Source of the DNA: Mycobacterium conspicuum
GTDB lineage: Bacteria > Actinomycetota > Actinomycetes > Mycobacteriales > Mycobacteriaceae
Assembly (NCBI RefSeq): GCF_010730195.1
Contig: NZ_AP022613.1
Coordinates: 4,712,001 to 4,776,000 of the forward strand
Direction of reading: 5' to 3'
DNA length: 64,000 nt
A program made the translations under genes and the position numbers. This document shows positions 15,250-23,059 of this stretch, one piece after another; the stretch's first letter is position 1; the number at the start of each line of letters is the position of its first letter. Below the pieces are notes generated by a model that was given only the letters and a program-made list of their open reading frames with translations, was not told where the DNA came from and did no database searches.

Positions 15250-16100
15250 GGAGGACTCGCGTGCGTGGCAACGGCGCGGATGAAGTTGTCGGCGAAAACC
15301 TCGCAGACGGTATCGATGTCGTCGAAGTGCAGTTCCGGGATGCCATCGGTGACCGGCCGCATGAACGTGTGGATCATGACCGGGCCGACCAGCTGTTGGA
15401 AAAGCAATGGAGTCGGCATATCGCGGATCCGCCCGGCCCGGATCTCGTCGTCGAACCAACGACCGAGCACACCGAATACGCGAGGACCGGTGTAACCAAA
15501 AAAGGACTGCACGGCGGGGCTGCTCGGGCGCGAAAACGCTTCGGCGAATATCGCGGGGGCGACGCGCGGTTCGCGGCCCAGGGCTTGAACGAGTACCCGG
15601 TAGAAGGATCGCACCGTTTCCCGCAGATCGCCACGCGGTAGGTCGAGAAAGTCCTCGATCTCGAGGATGGGGCTGTGCCGCTCGAAGACCGCCCGCATCA
15701 ACTCATCTCGGCCGCCAAACACCGTGTGCAGGCTGTAGACCGAACATTCCGCCCGCGTCGCAACGGCCTCTAATGTCGTTGCGGTTAAACCCAATTCACT
15801 GATCAAAGCCGCAGCCGCATCGAGGGCCCGCGTACGGACGGGGGGCTGGCCGCCGGGGTCGACACCGGCCGCCCGGACCGCGGCGTCCAGGGCGGCGCGC
15901 GATCCTCCGAGGCGGCGCAGCAAGGTGCTGCGCGACATGCCGGCCTCTGCGGCGATCGCGACCACGGGGACGTCGGCCACATCCTTGGCCAGCTTTTCGG
16001 CGGCCCGTAAAGCCGCCTCCACCAACTCGGAAGGCACCACCTCGTCCGCAGCATCCGAGGCCGGCGGGACGCGTTCAGCAGTCACGCCCTGGCGTGCCAT
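15246..16100 (-). CDS. TetR-family regulator with two helix-turn-helix motifs
   Basis: Likely repressor of its own tetR-mmpS-mmpL operon. The 284-residue product is longer than a usual TetR (about 200) because it carries a second HTH-like unit. Residues about 24-70 (PVVAIAAEAGMSRSTLLRRLGGSRAAL) look like a TetR HTH, and residues about 88-137 (TRALDAAAALISELGLTATT, then LEAVATRAECSVYSLHTVFGGRDELM) are a standard one. The rest is a helical ligand-binding domain of the TetR_C type (AIFAEAFSRPSSPAVQSFF, VMIHTFMRPVTDG). ATG 16100 has an AGGGAGA ribosome site. It is coupled to mmpS by a GTGA overlap. Confidence 0.85.
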   Translation of the reverse strand: MARQGVTAERVPPASDAADEVVPSELVEAALRAAEKLAKDVADVPVVAIAAEAGMSRSTLLRRLGGSRAALDAAVRAAGVDPGGQPPVRTRALDAAAALISELGLTATTLEAVATRAECSVYSLHTVFGGRDELMRAVFERHSPILEIEDFLDLPRGDLRETVRSFYRVLVQALGREPRVAPAIFAEAFSRPSSPAVQSFFGYTGPRVFGVLGRWFDDEIRAGRIRDMPTPLLFQQLVGPVMIHTFMRPVTDGIPELHFDDIDTVCEVFADNFIRAVATHASPP

Positions 16101-16175
16101 GGCGTCTCCCTACCCCGAAGGCAACCTTGAACATTGAGCCGCCGCAACCCCTTCGGCCCTGGCTCGACTCGTGAT

Positions 16176-16209
16176 ACGTTACCTTATGCACTATGGGATC
16201 GTATTTCAA
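16176..16209 (-). promoter_or_regulatory. promoter of the tetR-mmpS-mmpL operon
   Basis: On the minus strand TTGAAA (16209-16204), exactly 17 bp, TAAGGT (16186-16181). Imperfect inverted half-sites ATACG and CGTAT (about 16174-16204) flank the spacer and -10 and may be the TetR operator. The rest of the 283-bp gap 16101-16383 shows no gene. Confidence 0.5.
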
Positions 16210-16383
16210 GACTGAGCCTGCGCGAGCGGGCGCTGACTGATTCGGTGCTCGAGTCCTAGCGCAAGAACTGGCCACGCATCGGTGCGGTTCCGGGCATGAT
16301 GTTCGGCGGGGCGACCGCATGGGGGCGCGTACCGACAGCCGGCACCGCCGCGCGACGCTTTAAGGCGGGGGCGCGCCAGATTG

Positions 16384-19320
16384 CTACGGCTGCGAATCCA
16401 CCGTGGCCGCGTGCCGCGGCTGATACAACAGCGCTCGAACCAGCGGGCGCGGCCCCACGGACCGAAGCATCTCGCTGGCCGGGCGGACCCGGACCCGCTT
16501 CGGCCACCAGAACCAGCGTCCCATCACCGTCATGATTGACGGCGTGATCAGCGATCGCACGACGAAGGTGTCGAACATCAGGCCGAGCCCGATCGTCGTG
16601 CCGAACTGGCCGATCGCCCGCAGATCGCTGGTGATCATCGTGGCCATGGTGACGGCGAACACCAGACCGGCCGCCGTGACCACCGGGCCAGTCAGGCCCA
16701 TGCCCCGGATGAGTCCGGTTTTCAGGCCGGCGCCGATCTCCTCTTCGATTCGCGACACCAGCATCAGGTTGTAGTCCGAGCCCACCGCCAAGAGCACGAT
16801 CAGCGCGAATTCGGTTGCCACCCAGTGCAACTGGAAATTAAGGAGATGCTGCCAGATCAAGGTGGAGAACCCGAAGGCGGCCCCCAGCGACATCACGATC
16901 GTGCCGACGATGACGCCCGCAGCAACCAAAGCGCGGGTGACGATCACCATGATGATGAAGATGAGCACGATGGAGGCCACCGCGGCGATCATCAGGTCGA
17001 ACTTCGCGCCGGTGGCGATGTCGTGGAACGTCGCGGCGGTGCCGCCGAGGTAGATGTCCGCGTTTTGCAGCGAGGTGAGTTTGATTGCCTCCTTGGCCGC
17101 CTTGCGTTCCTGGTCCACCGAGGCGATTCCCTCGGTGGTGGCCGGATCCACCGAGTGGGTGATGATGAAGCGCGCGGCCTTGCCGTCCGGGGACACCATC
17201 AGGCTCAAACCCAGCTGAAAGTCCGGGTTGGAGAAGATCTCGGGCGGCAGGTAGAACAGGCTCTCGACCTGAGAGTCGTTGAACGACTTGCCCATTACGG
17301 CGTTGGTGTCGGTCAGCCGATCGAATTGATCGATGAGGCTGTCGAAGGTGCTGTAGATGGTCAGCGTGGTATCGCGGATCGCCTTGGAGGTGGCGATGTT
17401 CTGCGGAATGATCGCCAGCAGTTCGCGGGTGGCCTTGGCCGTGTCGTTGAGGTCGGTGGTCAGATGGTGGAACTGCTCGGCGAGCTTGTCGAACCCGTCC
17501 AGGGCGTCGAACAGGCCTCGCAGCGACCAGCAGATCGGGATGTCGAAGCAGTGCTTCTCCCAATAGAAGTAACTGCGAATCGGCCTCCAGAAGTCGTCGA
17601 AATCGGCGATGTGGTCCCGGATTTCGTCGGTGATGGCCGCCGTGTTCGCCGCGGTCTTGGCGCTGTCGTCCGCGGCGTTCGCGAGGTTCTGGGTCACCGC
17701 GTACTGGCGCTCGAGCAGGGCGATCAGGGTGTCCAGATAGCCGGTGATCTTCTTGATGTCGGCGACGCGCTCCTTGAGGTAGTTCAGGTTGTCCCGGACC
17801 GGCGCGCTTTGCACGCTGAGCTGGAACGGAATCGATCCATCTTGAATCGGCGGGCCGAGCGGTCTGGTGATGCTTTGCACCCGCTCGATCCCGGGCACGT
17901 GAAACAGGGCCCCGGCGATCTTGTCCAACACCAGCATGTCGGTCGGATTGCGCAGATCGTGATCCGACTCGATCATCAGCAGGTCCGGGTTCAACCGCGC
18001 CTGGGTGAAGTGTTGATCGGCCGCGGTGTACGCCTGCACCGAGGCCGCGCTCTTCGGGAGGTAGTACAGGTCGTTGTAGCGCGGGTTGAAGCCCGCCAAT
18101 CCGATCGCGCCGACAATGGCCAGGATCACCGAGGTGGCCAGGATGGGTGCGGGCCAGCGCACGATGGCCGTCGCCAGGCGGCGCCACCGGGTGTAGTTGA
18201 ACTTGCGCTTCGGATCGAAAAGACCGAAGCCGCTTGCGAATGCGATCAGCGCCGGCGTCAAGGTCACCCCGGCGGCCACCACCACCAGCAGCCCGACTGC
18301 GCACGGGAACGCCAGCGAACTGAAATACGGCAGCCGCGTGAAGTGCAGACAGGCCAGCGCCCCCACGATCGTCAGGCCCGAGCCCAGCACCACCTTGGTG
18401 ACCCCGGCGAAGGTGTCGTAGTAGGCGGCTTCACGGCCCAGTCCCCGCTCGCGGCCCTCCTGATAGCGGCCCACCATGAAGATCGCGTAGTCGGTCCCGG
18501 CCGCAATCGCCAACGCCGTCAACAGATTAACGGCAAACGTCGACAGCCCCATGATGCCGGTGTCGCCCAACAGCGCCACCACGCCTCGGCCGGTGGCCAG
18601 CCCGACGAACAGAATCACCATCGTCAGCAGCACGGTGCCGATCGACCGATAGACGAACATCAGCATGATCGCGATGATGATGACGGTGATGATCGTCATC
18701 TTGAACAGGCTCGCGTTCCCCACGACGATCGTGTCGTCGGTCAGGGCTCCCTGACCCGCGACATACGCCTTCACCCCCGGCGGCGGCTTGGACTCGGCGA
18801 CGATCTTGCGCACCGAGTCAACCGACTTGTCGCCGACCGCACCACCCTGGTCACCGCGCAGGTTGACCTGGACGTAGGCGGACTTGTGGTCATAGCTCTC
18901 GACACCCGAGGCGGTGAACCGCTGCCCCCAGAAGTCGAGGGCGTGTTCGACGTGTTTGGTGTCCTGCCTCAGCTTCTTGACCAGATCGTCGTAATACCGG
19001 TGCGCGTCCTGGCCCAGCGGCTTGTCACCGACCAGGGTCACCAGGACGAGGTTGTCGGAGTCGTACTCCTTGAATTTCTCCCCGATGTGCTTCATCCCGG
19101 TCACCGACGGCGCATCCGACGGCGACAGCGGCACCGAAACGTCCTCGGCGACCGCCTCCAACTGGGGGACAAAGACGTTGACGCCGACCGCGATCAGCAG
19201 CCAGATCACCACGATCGGCAGCGCCAAAGCGCGGATGGTGCGGGCTAGCCGCGGTTTGTGCTCGACTTCGGTCGGCCGCGCGACGGGGATCTCGTCGGTG
19301 TCGCTGGAATCGCTGCTCAC
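16384..19320 (-). CDS. MmpL-family RND transporter (pair 3)
   Basis: Third MmpL exporter, 978 residues, start GTG 19320 overlapping the mmpS stop. Landmarks: first helix ALALPIVVIWLLIAVGVNVFVP, proton-relay segments AAGTDYAIFMVGRYQEGR and GSDYNLMLVSRIEEEIG, the conserved SYFYWEKHCFDIPICW of the second porter domain and C-terminal FWWPKRVRVRP. It is closer in motif detail to the pair-2 MmpL than to pair 1 (same DAPS and KHVEH segments). The C-terminal tail (RPLVRALLYQPRHAATVDSQP) is cytoplasmic. MmpS4/L4- or S5/L5-like siderophore export is plausible but not shown by sequence. Confidence 0.93.
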   Translation of the reverse strand: MSSDSSDTDEIPVARPTEVEHKPRLARTIRALALPIVVIWLLIAVGVNVFVPQLEAVAEDVSVPLSPSDAPSVTGMKHIGEKFKEYDSDNLVLVTLVGDKPLGQDAHRYYDDLVKKLRQDTKHVEHALDFWGQRFTASGVESYDHKSAYVQVNLRGDQGGAVGDKSVDSVRKIVAESKPPPGVKAYVAGQGALTDDTIVVGNASLFKMTIITVIIIAIMLMFVYRSIGTVLLTMVILFVGLATGRGVVALLGDTGIMGLSTFAVNLLTALAIAAGTDYAIFMVGRYQEGRERGLGREAAYYDTFAGVTKVVLGSGLTIVGALACLHFTRLPYFSSLAFPCAVGLLVVVAAGVTLTPALIAFASGFGLFDPKRKFNYTRWRRLATAIVRWPAPILATSVILAIVGAIGLAGFNPRYNDLYYLPKSAASVQAYTAADQHFTQARLNPDLLMIESDHDLRNPTDMLVLDKIAGALFHVPGIERVQSITRPLGPPIQDGSIPFQLSVQSAPVRDNLNYLKERVADIKKITGYLDTLIALLERQYAVTQNLANAADDSAKTAANTAAITDEIRDHIADFDDFWRPIRSYFYWEKHCFDIPICWSLRGLFDALDGFDKLAEQFHHLTTDLNDTAKATRELLAIIPQNIATSKAIRDTTLTIYSTFDSLIDQFDRLTDTNAVMGKSFNDSQVESLFYLPPEIFSNPDFQLGLSLMVSPDGKAARFIITHSVDPATTEGIASVDQERKAAKEAIKLTSLQNADIYLGGTAATFHDIATGAKFDLMIAAVASIVLIFIIMVIVTRALVAAGVIVGTIVMSLGAAFGFSTLIWQHLLNFQLHWVATEFALIVLLAVGSDYNLMLVSRIEEEIGAGLKTGLIRGMGLTGPVVTAAGLVFAVTMATMITSDLRAIGQFGTTIGLGLMFDTFVVRSLITPSIMTVMGRWFWWPKRVRVRPASEMLRSVGPRPLVRALLYQPRHAATVDSQP

Positions 19321-19742
19321 GCGGACTTGTCCAAACAGGAAACCTGCGCATTTCTGCCGTCGACGTGTTGTTGATCGACCAATGTGCCGTCGACGGTGAT
19401 CCGGCAGCCGATCGAGGGGCTGTCACCCTGTGCGACGACGTAGGCGAAGATGCCGGGCATTTCCGCGACGATCGTCTGCGACCACGGCAACGTGGTGAAG
19501 CTGGCTTTCTGCGGTTGCGCGTCGGCATCCATCCAGTTGACGACGCCCGTTGTCCCGGCCGGTCCCAGGATTTCATAGATCGCGGTCTTGGCCGCATACG
19601 GCGGCGTCGCGTCGCGCGGATCGGGCTTGGGCAGGCCGGGTCCGGGGAAGACGCCGTTGAGTCGGCCCACCGCAACACCGCCGATGATGAGCGCCACCAC
19701 CACGACCAGCGGGATCCATACCCGCTTGACCAGCCTCAGCAC
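19317..19742 (-). CDS. MmpS-family membrane protein (pair 3)
   Basis: MmpS accessory protein of 141 residues from GTG 19742, which has a strong GGGGGGAA ribosome site. Transmembrane helix VWIPLVVVVALIIGGVAVGRL is followed by a Pro/Asp-rich linker and the beta-rich domain (AIYEILGPAGTTGVVNWMD, TTLPWSQTIVAE, GCRITVDGTLVD, VSCLDKS) with both family cysteines. An open extension to 19970 is rejected because it lacks family residues. The 4-bp overlap with mmpL couples translation. No regulator gene lies directly upstream, unlike pair 2. Confidence 0.9.
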   Translation of the reverse strand: MLRLVKRVWIPLVVVVALIIGGVAVGRLNGVFPGPGLPKPDPRDATPPYAAKTAIYEILGPAGTTGVVNWMDADAQPQKASFTTLPWSQTIVAEMPGIFAYVVAQGDSPSIGCRITVDGTLVDQQHVDGRNAQVSCLDKSA

Positions 19743-20050
19743 GGTTCCCCCCGATGAATGCCCGACGGCCTGATCGTAAGACTTTTCGTCGCGTTCGCCA
19801 CCGCTAGCCGAACGCCATCGCCGCCCAGTTAATTCCTGCCGGTGCGCTCCTGGCTCGGAGCCACGCCGCCTGCCCGTTCGGGCCGCAGCCGCAATCCAGG
19901 TTCGGACAGCGCAAGGCTTCTCGAGGCGGATGCTTGGAAATACTTTGTGCCACAGCTTATTTGGTCGCACACCATGCGCATTGCGAGCCGGACAATTTTA
20001 GCGGTCGCAACCGGTATTGATTTAGGGCCATCCGGCGTAGATTTATCGGT
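19743..20050. other. 308-bp intergenic region between mmpS (pair 3) and the Cys-rich gene
   Basis: Divergent promoter region without a convincing gene. Toward mmpS a TACGAT box lies about 30 bp upstream of its start. Toward the Cys-rich gene TAGATT (20038-20043) lies 7 bases before ATG 20051, with TTGATT (20017-20022) upstream, which suggests a leaderless transcript. Confidence 0.5.
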
Positions 20051-20272
20051 ATGGCTACCAAGACGAAGGTGAAGACCTGCGTGCATTGCGGCCACACGTT
20101 CGATCCGAACGACCGACACCGTGACCTCTACGATCCGGAATGGCTTCCGGCCGCATCAGTTTATTGTTCGCCGCACTGCAGCGACCGGTACCACTGCGAG
20201 ATGGGCCATTGCTGCTCGACCCGCGCCAAAGCGAAGGCTCGGCGCGAAGCGGCCAAGGCGCGAGTCGGCTAG
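20051..20272 (+). CDS. small Cys/His-rich protein, putative zinc binder
   Basis: Unknown 73-residue protein. Seven Cys and five His are concentrated in TCVHCGHTF (Cys10, Cys13, His12, His15) and VYCSPHCSDRYHCEMGHCC (Cys39, 43, 49, 54, 55), giving CxxC...CxxxC pairs like a treble-clef or zinc-ribbon knuckle. The C-terminal 20 residues are Arg/Lys/Ala-rich and could bind nucleic acid. The leaderless start (TAGATT, 7 bases, ATG) supports it as a real gene. Its stop overlaps the stop of the convergent parE by 4 bp. Function not recognised. Confidence 0.65.
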   Translation: MATKTKVKTCVHCGHTFDPNDRHRDLYDPEWLPAASVYCSPHCSDRYHCEMGHCCSTRAKAKARREAAKARVG

Positions 20273-20589
20273 CCTGAACCGCCCTCTGGGTCGTTCAAAA
20301 TCGCCGCATAATCGCGCCCGCCATAGAAGATACCGATGATCGCCACGGTCTGGTCCAACACAGCGAATGCGATAACGACCCGTCTTCTGAAACCGATCGT
20401 GCGCAGCCCTGGCCTGATGTCGTCACGAGCACTGCCGCGATGGGGGAATGCGGCCAGTTCCTCGCAGTAAGCGACGATCGCATCCGTATAGCGCGCCGCG
20501 ACTTCGACCGACCCCGCGGCGGCGATATAGCGGTACAGCTCGACAAGCTGATCTTCCGCCTCGGGCGTGAAGACGACGCTCAGACTCAC
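20269..20589 (-). CDS. parE: ParE/RelE-superfamily toxin
   Basis: Toxin of a type II toxin-antitoxin pair; ParE proteins poison DNA gyrase while RelE relatives cut mRNA. The 106-residue product has the superfamily fold signals FTPEAEDQLVELYRYIAAAG, RYTDAIVAYCEELAAFPHRG, the conserved RPGLRTIGFRRRVVIAFAV beta-hairpin, and IGIFYGGRDYAAIL at the end. The I-x-G-I-F/Y-x-GGRD-Y-x-x-L end and FPHRG are typical of the ParE branch. It overlaps the antitoxin gene by 4 bp (downstream member), so expression is coupled. Confidence 0.85.
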   Translation of the reverse strand: MSLSVVFTPEAEDQLVELYRYIAAAGSVEVAARYTDAIVAYCEELAAFPHRGSARDDIRPGLRTIGFRRRVVIAFAVLDQTVAIIGIFYGGRDYAAILNDPEGGSG

Positions 20590-20861
20590 ACGCCCCCGGC
20601 CTGCTCGGCGGCCAACCGAGCCCGTACCCTCTGCGCGGTGACCGCGCGCGAGGGGTCGGCGACGACGGCATCGTAGGCGGCGGCCACCTCGTCACGAAGC
20701 CACGCTTCAATAGCCTGATCGCGGGCGAACAATGCCCGTAGGCCCTCGCGGATCACCTCACTCTCGCTGGCGTATTCCCCCGAGCGCACCCGCTCGCGAA
20801 GCGCATCAGCCATGTCGTTTGGGAGTGTGATGCTCAATTGCCGCGTCGTTCGCATGATCAA
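20586..20861 (-). CDS. parD: ParD-like ribbon-helix-helix antitoxin
   Basis: Antitoxin partner of the ParE-like toxin. The 91-residue product begins with the RHH strand RTTRQLSITLPNDMADALRERV, then the conserved SGEYASESEVIREGLRAL helix pair, and a C-terminal Ala/Arg-rich toxin-binding tail. The start is ATG 20861, or ATG 20855 two codons later. A perfect inverted repeat lies 13 bp upstream of the start, where an RHH dimer would bind, consistent with autoregulation. Confidence 0.85.
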   Translation of the reverse strand: MIMRTTRQLSITLPNDMADALRERVRSGEYASESEVIREGLRALFARDQAIEAWLRDEVAAAYDAVVADPSRAVTAQRVRARLAAEQAGGV

Positions 20862-20873
20862 TCTCCATCATCC

Positions 20874-20892
20874 AGTAGGACTGAATCCTACT
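20874..20892. promoter_or_regulatory. perfect inverted repeat, probable ParD operator
   Basis: AGTAGGA-CTGAA-TCCTACT: 7-bp perfect arms and a 5-bp spacer immediately upstream of parD. The remainder of the gap to 21105 shows no further gene. Confidence 0.65.
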
Positions 20893-21105
20893 CGCATCAT
20901 CACCCGGCGCCAGCAGCTAGGCGCAGAACGGACTGACAAAACTGCACTCAAGTGCCGATTTCTGTCCCAGCGGTGCTACGCATGAATGGTGGCGGGACTG
21001 CCACGCAACAGCGGGCCGAGCGGAGAACAAGTTGTCCGCGTACTTGCGATATGTCCCCGTGTGTCACGCGATGTAACAGTGCTGGCGCGTGGACTGAGCG
21101 ATCCT

Positions 21106-22401
21106 TCACCCCCGCATTACTCCGCGATCCACGTTGGGTTTCCATGTACCGACGACATGCTGGACAATCCGCTCGGCCATCCGCGTCGCCGCAACCTTGA
21201 CAGTCGACGGCAACGAACGTACAGCGCGTTCGAATGCGCCAGGCAGCTCAGCCCGGAGTTCTGCCACCCAGGCCACGCCTTCATCCCCCGGTATCCCCAG
21301 CCGGCGTCCAACGTTTCGCCAGTCGGAATTGGTGACGTCCAGCATTTTCCAGTGATCGCCGATCTTCATCGAGGACCGCAGGCGCTCATGCTGGTCGTAC
21401 GGCGCAGCGGAGGCTACGTCATACATAGGTGATACCTGCGCGCGCGACCCGATGAGGACGAGCGAGTAATTCTTGGCATGGGCGTCCGTTGCGCCGATGA
21501 GCACGTTGTAGGCCAGAGCCTTGAAAAAGCGCTCGGCGTTGACGTCGCGGTCCTCAATCGGCAGCCTGCTGAGCAAATCTGCGATATCGCCGACCCCGGG
21601 CCCGCCATCGGATTGATATTTCAGGCTCGGGTGTACCGATAGCGACTGACACATGTCCTCTTGGTGGACTCGGCGCCATCCCGTCTCGTCATGCAGCCGG
21701 TCGTAACGAGTCGACACGAACACCTGGGTGTCACCGATCTGCCTCACCTCGCATTCAGCGGCGAGCAGACCGGCCTCACGCGCGGCGCGCAGGCACAGCG
21801 CCTCATTGATGTGGTGCTGCGCGTAAGGGGCGATGGCGGGCTTCAGGATGACCGTTGTCGGTGTGGAGTCACGCGGGATTCCGAACTGCCCGGATACGGG
21901 ATCGCGGAACAATGCGACCTTCGGTTGCGCCCCCGGGAGGCTCCACCGCCCCGCGAACCTGCCGGGATCCCAATCGGTTTGATGGGCTGCGACATCCTCG
22001 ACGAGGTCGGCCAAATCGGTCTCACTCAGCCACTGAATATCGCCGCTTCGAGACCGCGCGTCGGCAGCATCAACGTCCGGTGGCAGGATCTGGACCGCGC
22101 CTGTTGCGTCCCGGCCGACATGAGCAAGCAGGCCGAAGGGATTGTTGGGGGACACGTGGTACTGACGGCCCCACCGCTGTCGTACGCCTTCACTGTCCGG
22201 GAGCAGGCCTTCGAGGTACATCCGAATTGCCTTGTCGCGGTGCCGATTCGCATGGATGGGTATCGACAGCGACAGCGGGGTCGGCTCGAGCGCGCCGACG
22301 TATGTTTCGTCGTAGACGAATCCCAGCCTGCCCTGACTGGATTGGGTCAGCGTTCCAGCCGGCGTCCCGTCGAGGTAGACCCGTAACTCCCTCCTTGCCA
22401 T
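21106..22401 (-). CDS. hipA: HipA-family serine/threonine kinase toxin
   Basis: Kinase toxin of a HipBA module; E. coli HipA phosphorylates glutamyl-tRNA synthetase and triggers persistence. The 431-residue product has the N-terminal HipA subdomain (RRELRVYLDGTPAGTLTQ, RLGFVYDETYV) and the ATP-site/phosphorylation-loop segment SLPGAQPKVAL at about 173-183. It also has ILKPAI with the catalytic-site Lys, the catalytic-loop motif IGATDAHAKNYSL with its Asp and Asn, and the DVASAAPY metal-binding Asp. All kinase motifs are intact. It starts ATG 22401 inside TGATG, overlapping the hipB stop by one base. Confidence 0.92.
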   Translation of the reverse strand: MARRELRVYLDGTPAGTLTQSSQGRLGFVYDETYVGALEPTPLSLSIPIHANRHRDKAIRMYLEGLLPDSEGVRQRWGRQYHVSPNNPFGLLAHVGRDATGAVQILPPDVDAADARSRSGDIQWLSETDLADLVEDVAAHQTDWDPGRFAGRWSLPGAQPKVALFRDPVSGQFGIPRDSTPTTVILKPAIAPYAQHHINEALCLRAAREAGLLAAECEVRQIGDTQVFVSTRYDRLHDETGWRRVHQEDMCQSLSVHPSLKYQSDGGPGVGDIADLLSRLPIEDRDVNAERFFKALAYNVLIGATDAHAKNYSLVLIGSRAQVSPMYDVASAAPYDQHERLRSSMKIGDHWKMLDVTNSDWRNVGRRLGIPGDEGVAWVAELRAELPGAFERAVRSLPSTVKVAATRMAERIVQHVVGTWKPNVDRGVMRG

Positions 22402-22730
22402 CAGGCGTCCTTGCTTCCGAACAGCGCGGCGAAAGGATCAGCCGTCCGCGCCGAGTCAGACTTTTCGGGCGCAGCCCCTCCCTGACGTTTGGCGCGATCG
22501 TTCGATTGAGCCTCGGGCGCGGTCGCGTCGAGGCTCACCCCTAAAACCCGCAATGCATCGAGCACCCGTTGCGCTTCGAGGCGTGGATGCCCCTTCTCAA
22601 GGCGAACGACCCAGTCGCGGCCTGTCTTCAGTCGTGCTGCGAGGTCAGCTTGGGTCATCCCGCGGGCAGTTCGCGCGGAACGAACGAGTACACCGAGATC
22701 GCCCATCGTCTTGATTTGCACCTTAGGCAC
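22401..22730 (-). CDS. hipB: HipB-like XRE-family antitoxin and autorepressor
   Basis: DNA-binding antitoxin for the downstream HipA. The 109-residue product has a Cro/C1 HTH in residues about 10-62 (LGVLVRSARTARGMTQADLAARLKTGRDWVVRLEKG). A polar C-terminal region ends in DPFAALFGSKDA, probably the HipA-contacting tail. ATG 22730 is followed directly upstream by a direct-repeat array typical of HipB operators. hipB and hipA overlap (TGATG), the usual antitoxin-first order. Confidence 0.88.
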   Translation of the reverse strand: MPKVQIKTMGDLGVLVRSARTARGMTQADLAARLKTGRDWVVRLEKGHPRLEAQRVLDALRVLGVSLDATAPEAQSNDRAKRQGGAAPEKSDSARTADPFAALFGSKDA

Positions 22731-22734
22731 CTCT

Positions 22735-22791
22735 TGTAGTCGTTCGGCAACTTTTCACAGTGTAGTCGTTCGGCAACTTTGACAAAAGTTG
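22735..22791. promoter_or_regulatory. HipB operator array: two 20-bp direct repeats plus an inverted repeat
   Basis: TGTAGTCGTTCGGCAACTTT occurs at 22735-22754 and again, exactly, at 22761-22780 (26-bp period). The second copy runs into the perfect inverted repeat CAACTTT-GACA-AAAGTTG (22774-22791). The array begins 4 bp upstream of hipB. Confidence 0.7.
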
Positions 22792-23059
22792 GCGTTCTAC
22801 GACTTTCCGCACTTAGGCGTCGCACGGCTGTGAGGTGCTGCGGGAAACCTGGACACATATACCGATTGAACAGCAGCACCCAACATCGTCTTGCTGGCCA
22901 AGATTGTGGTTCTACGAGAACCGGCCCCCTTAGTGGCCCCACGAAAACCGACCCCCGAATAGTGAGTTCCAACCGGATCATGACGACCCCGAACTCCGGC
23001 CGACTCCCCCAGCACCGACTTGCTGCGGTTAACCTACAAACGGGCGATCCACGATCCGG
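22792..23059. other. non-coding stretch with degenerate tandem repeats (possible IS relic)
   Basis: With the hipB operator this is a 329-bp gene-free gap. It holds two tandem repeats, ACGAGAACCGGCCCCC-TTAGTG (22914-22935) and ACGAAAACCGACCCCC-GAATAGTG (22941-22964). Repeated short blocks of this kind are seen at IS21-family ends, so this may be an IS relic. The open frames here have no family features. Confidence 0.35.

Noticed and set aside
15250..15459. 70-residue N-terminal extension of the pair-2 MmpS
   Set aside because: It overlaps the TetR coding region in another frame and lacks MmpS residues; the GTGA junction at 15246-15249 gives a coupled start.
16825..19248. 807-codon open frame antisense to mmpL (pair 3)
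   Set aside because: Translation is Arg/Gln/His-rich without domains, while the opposite strand is a complete MmpL.
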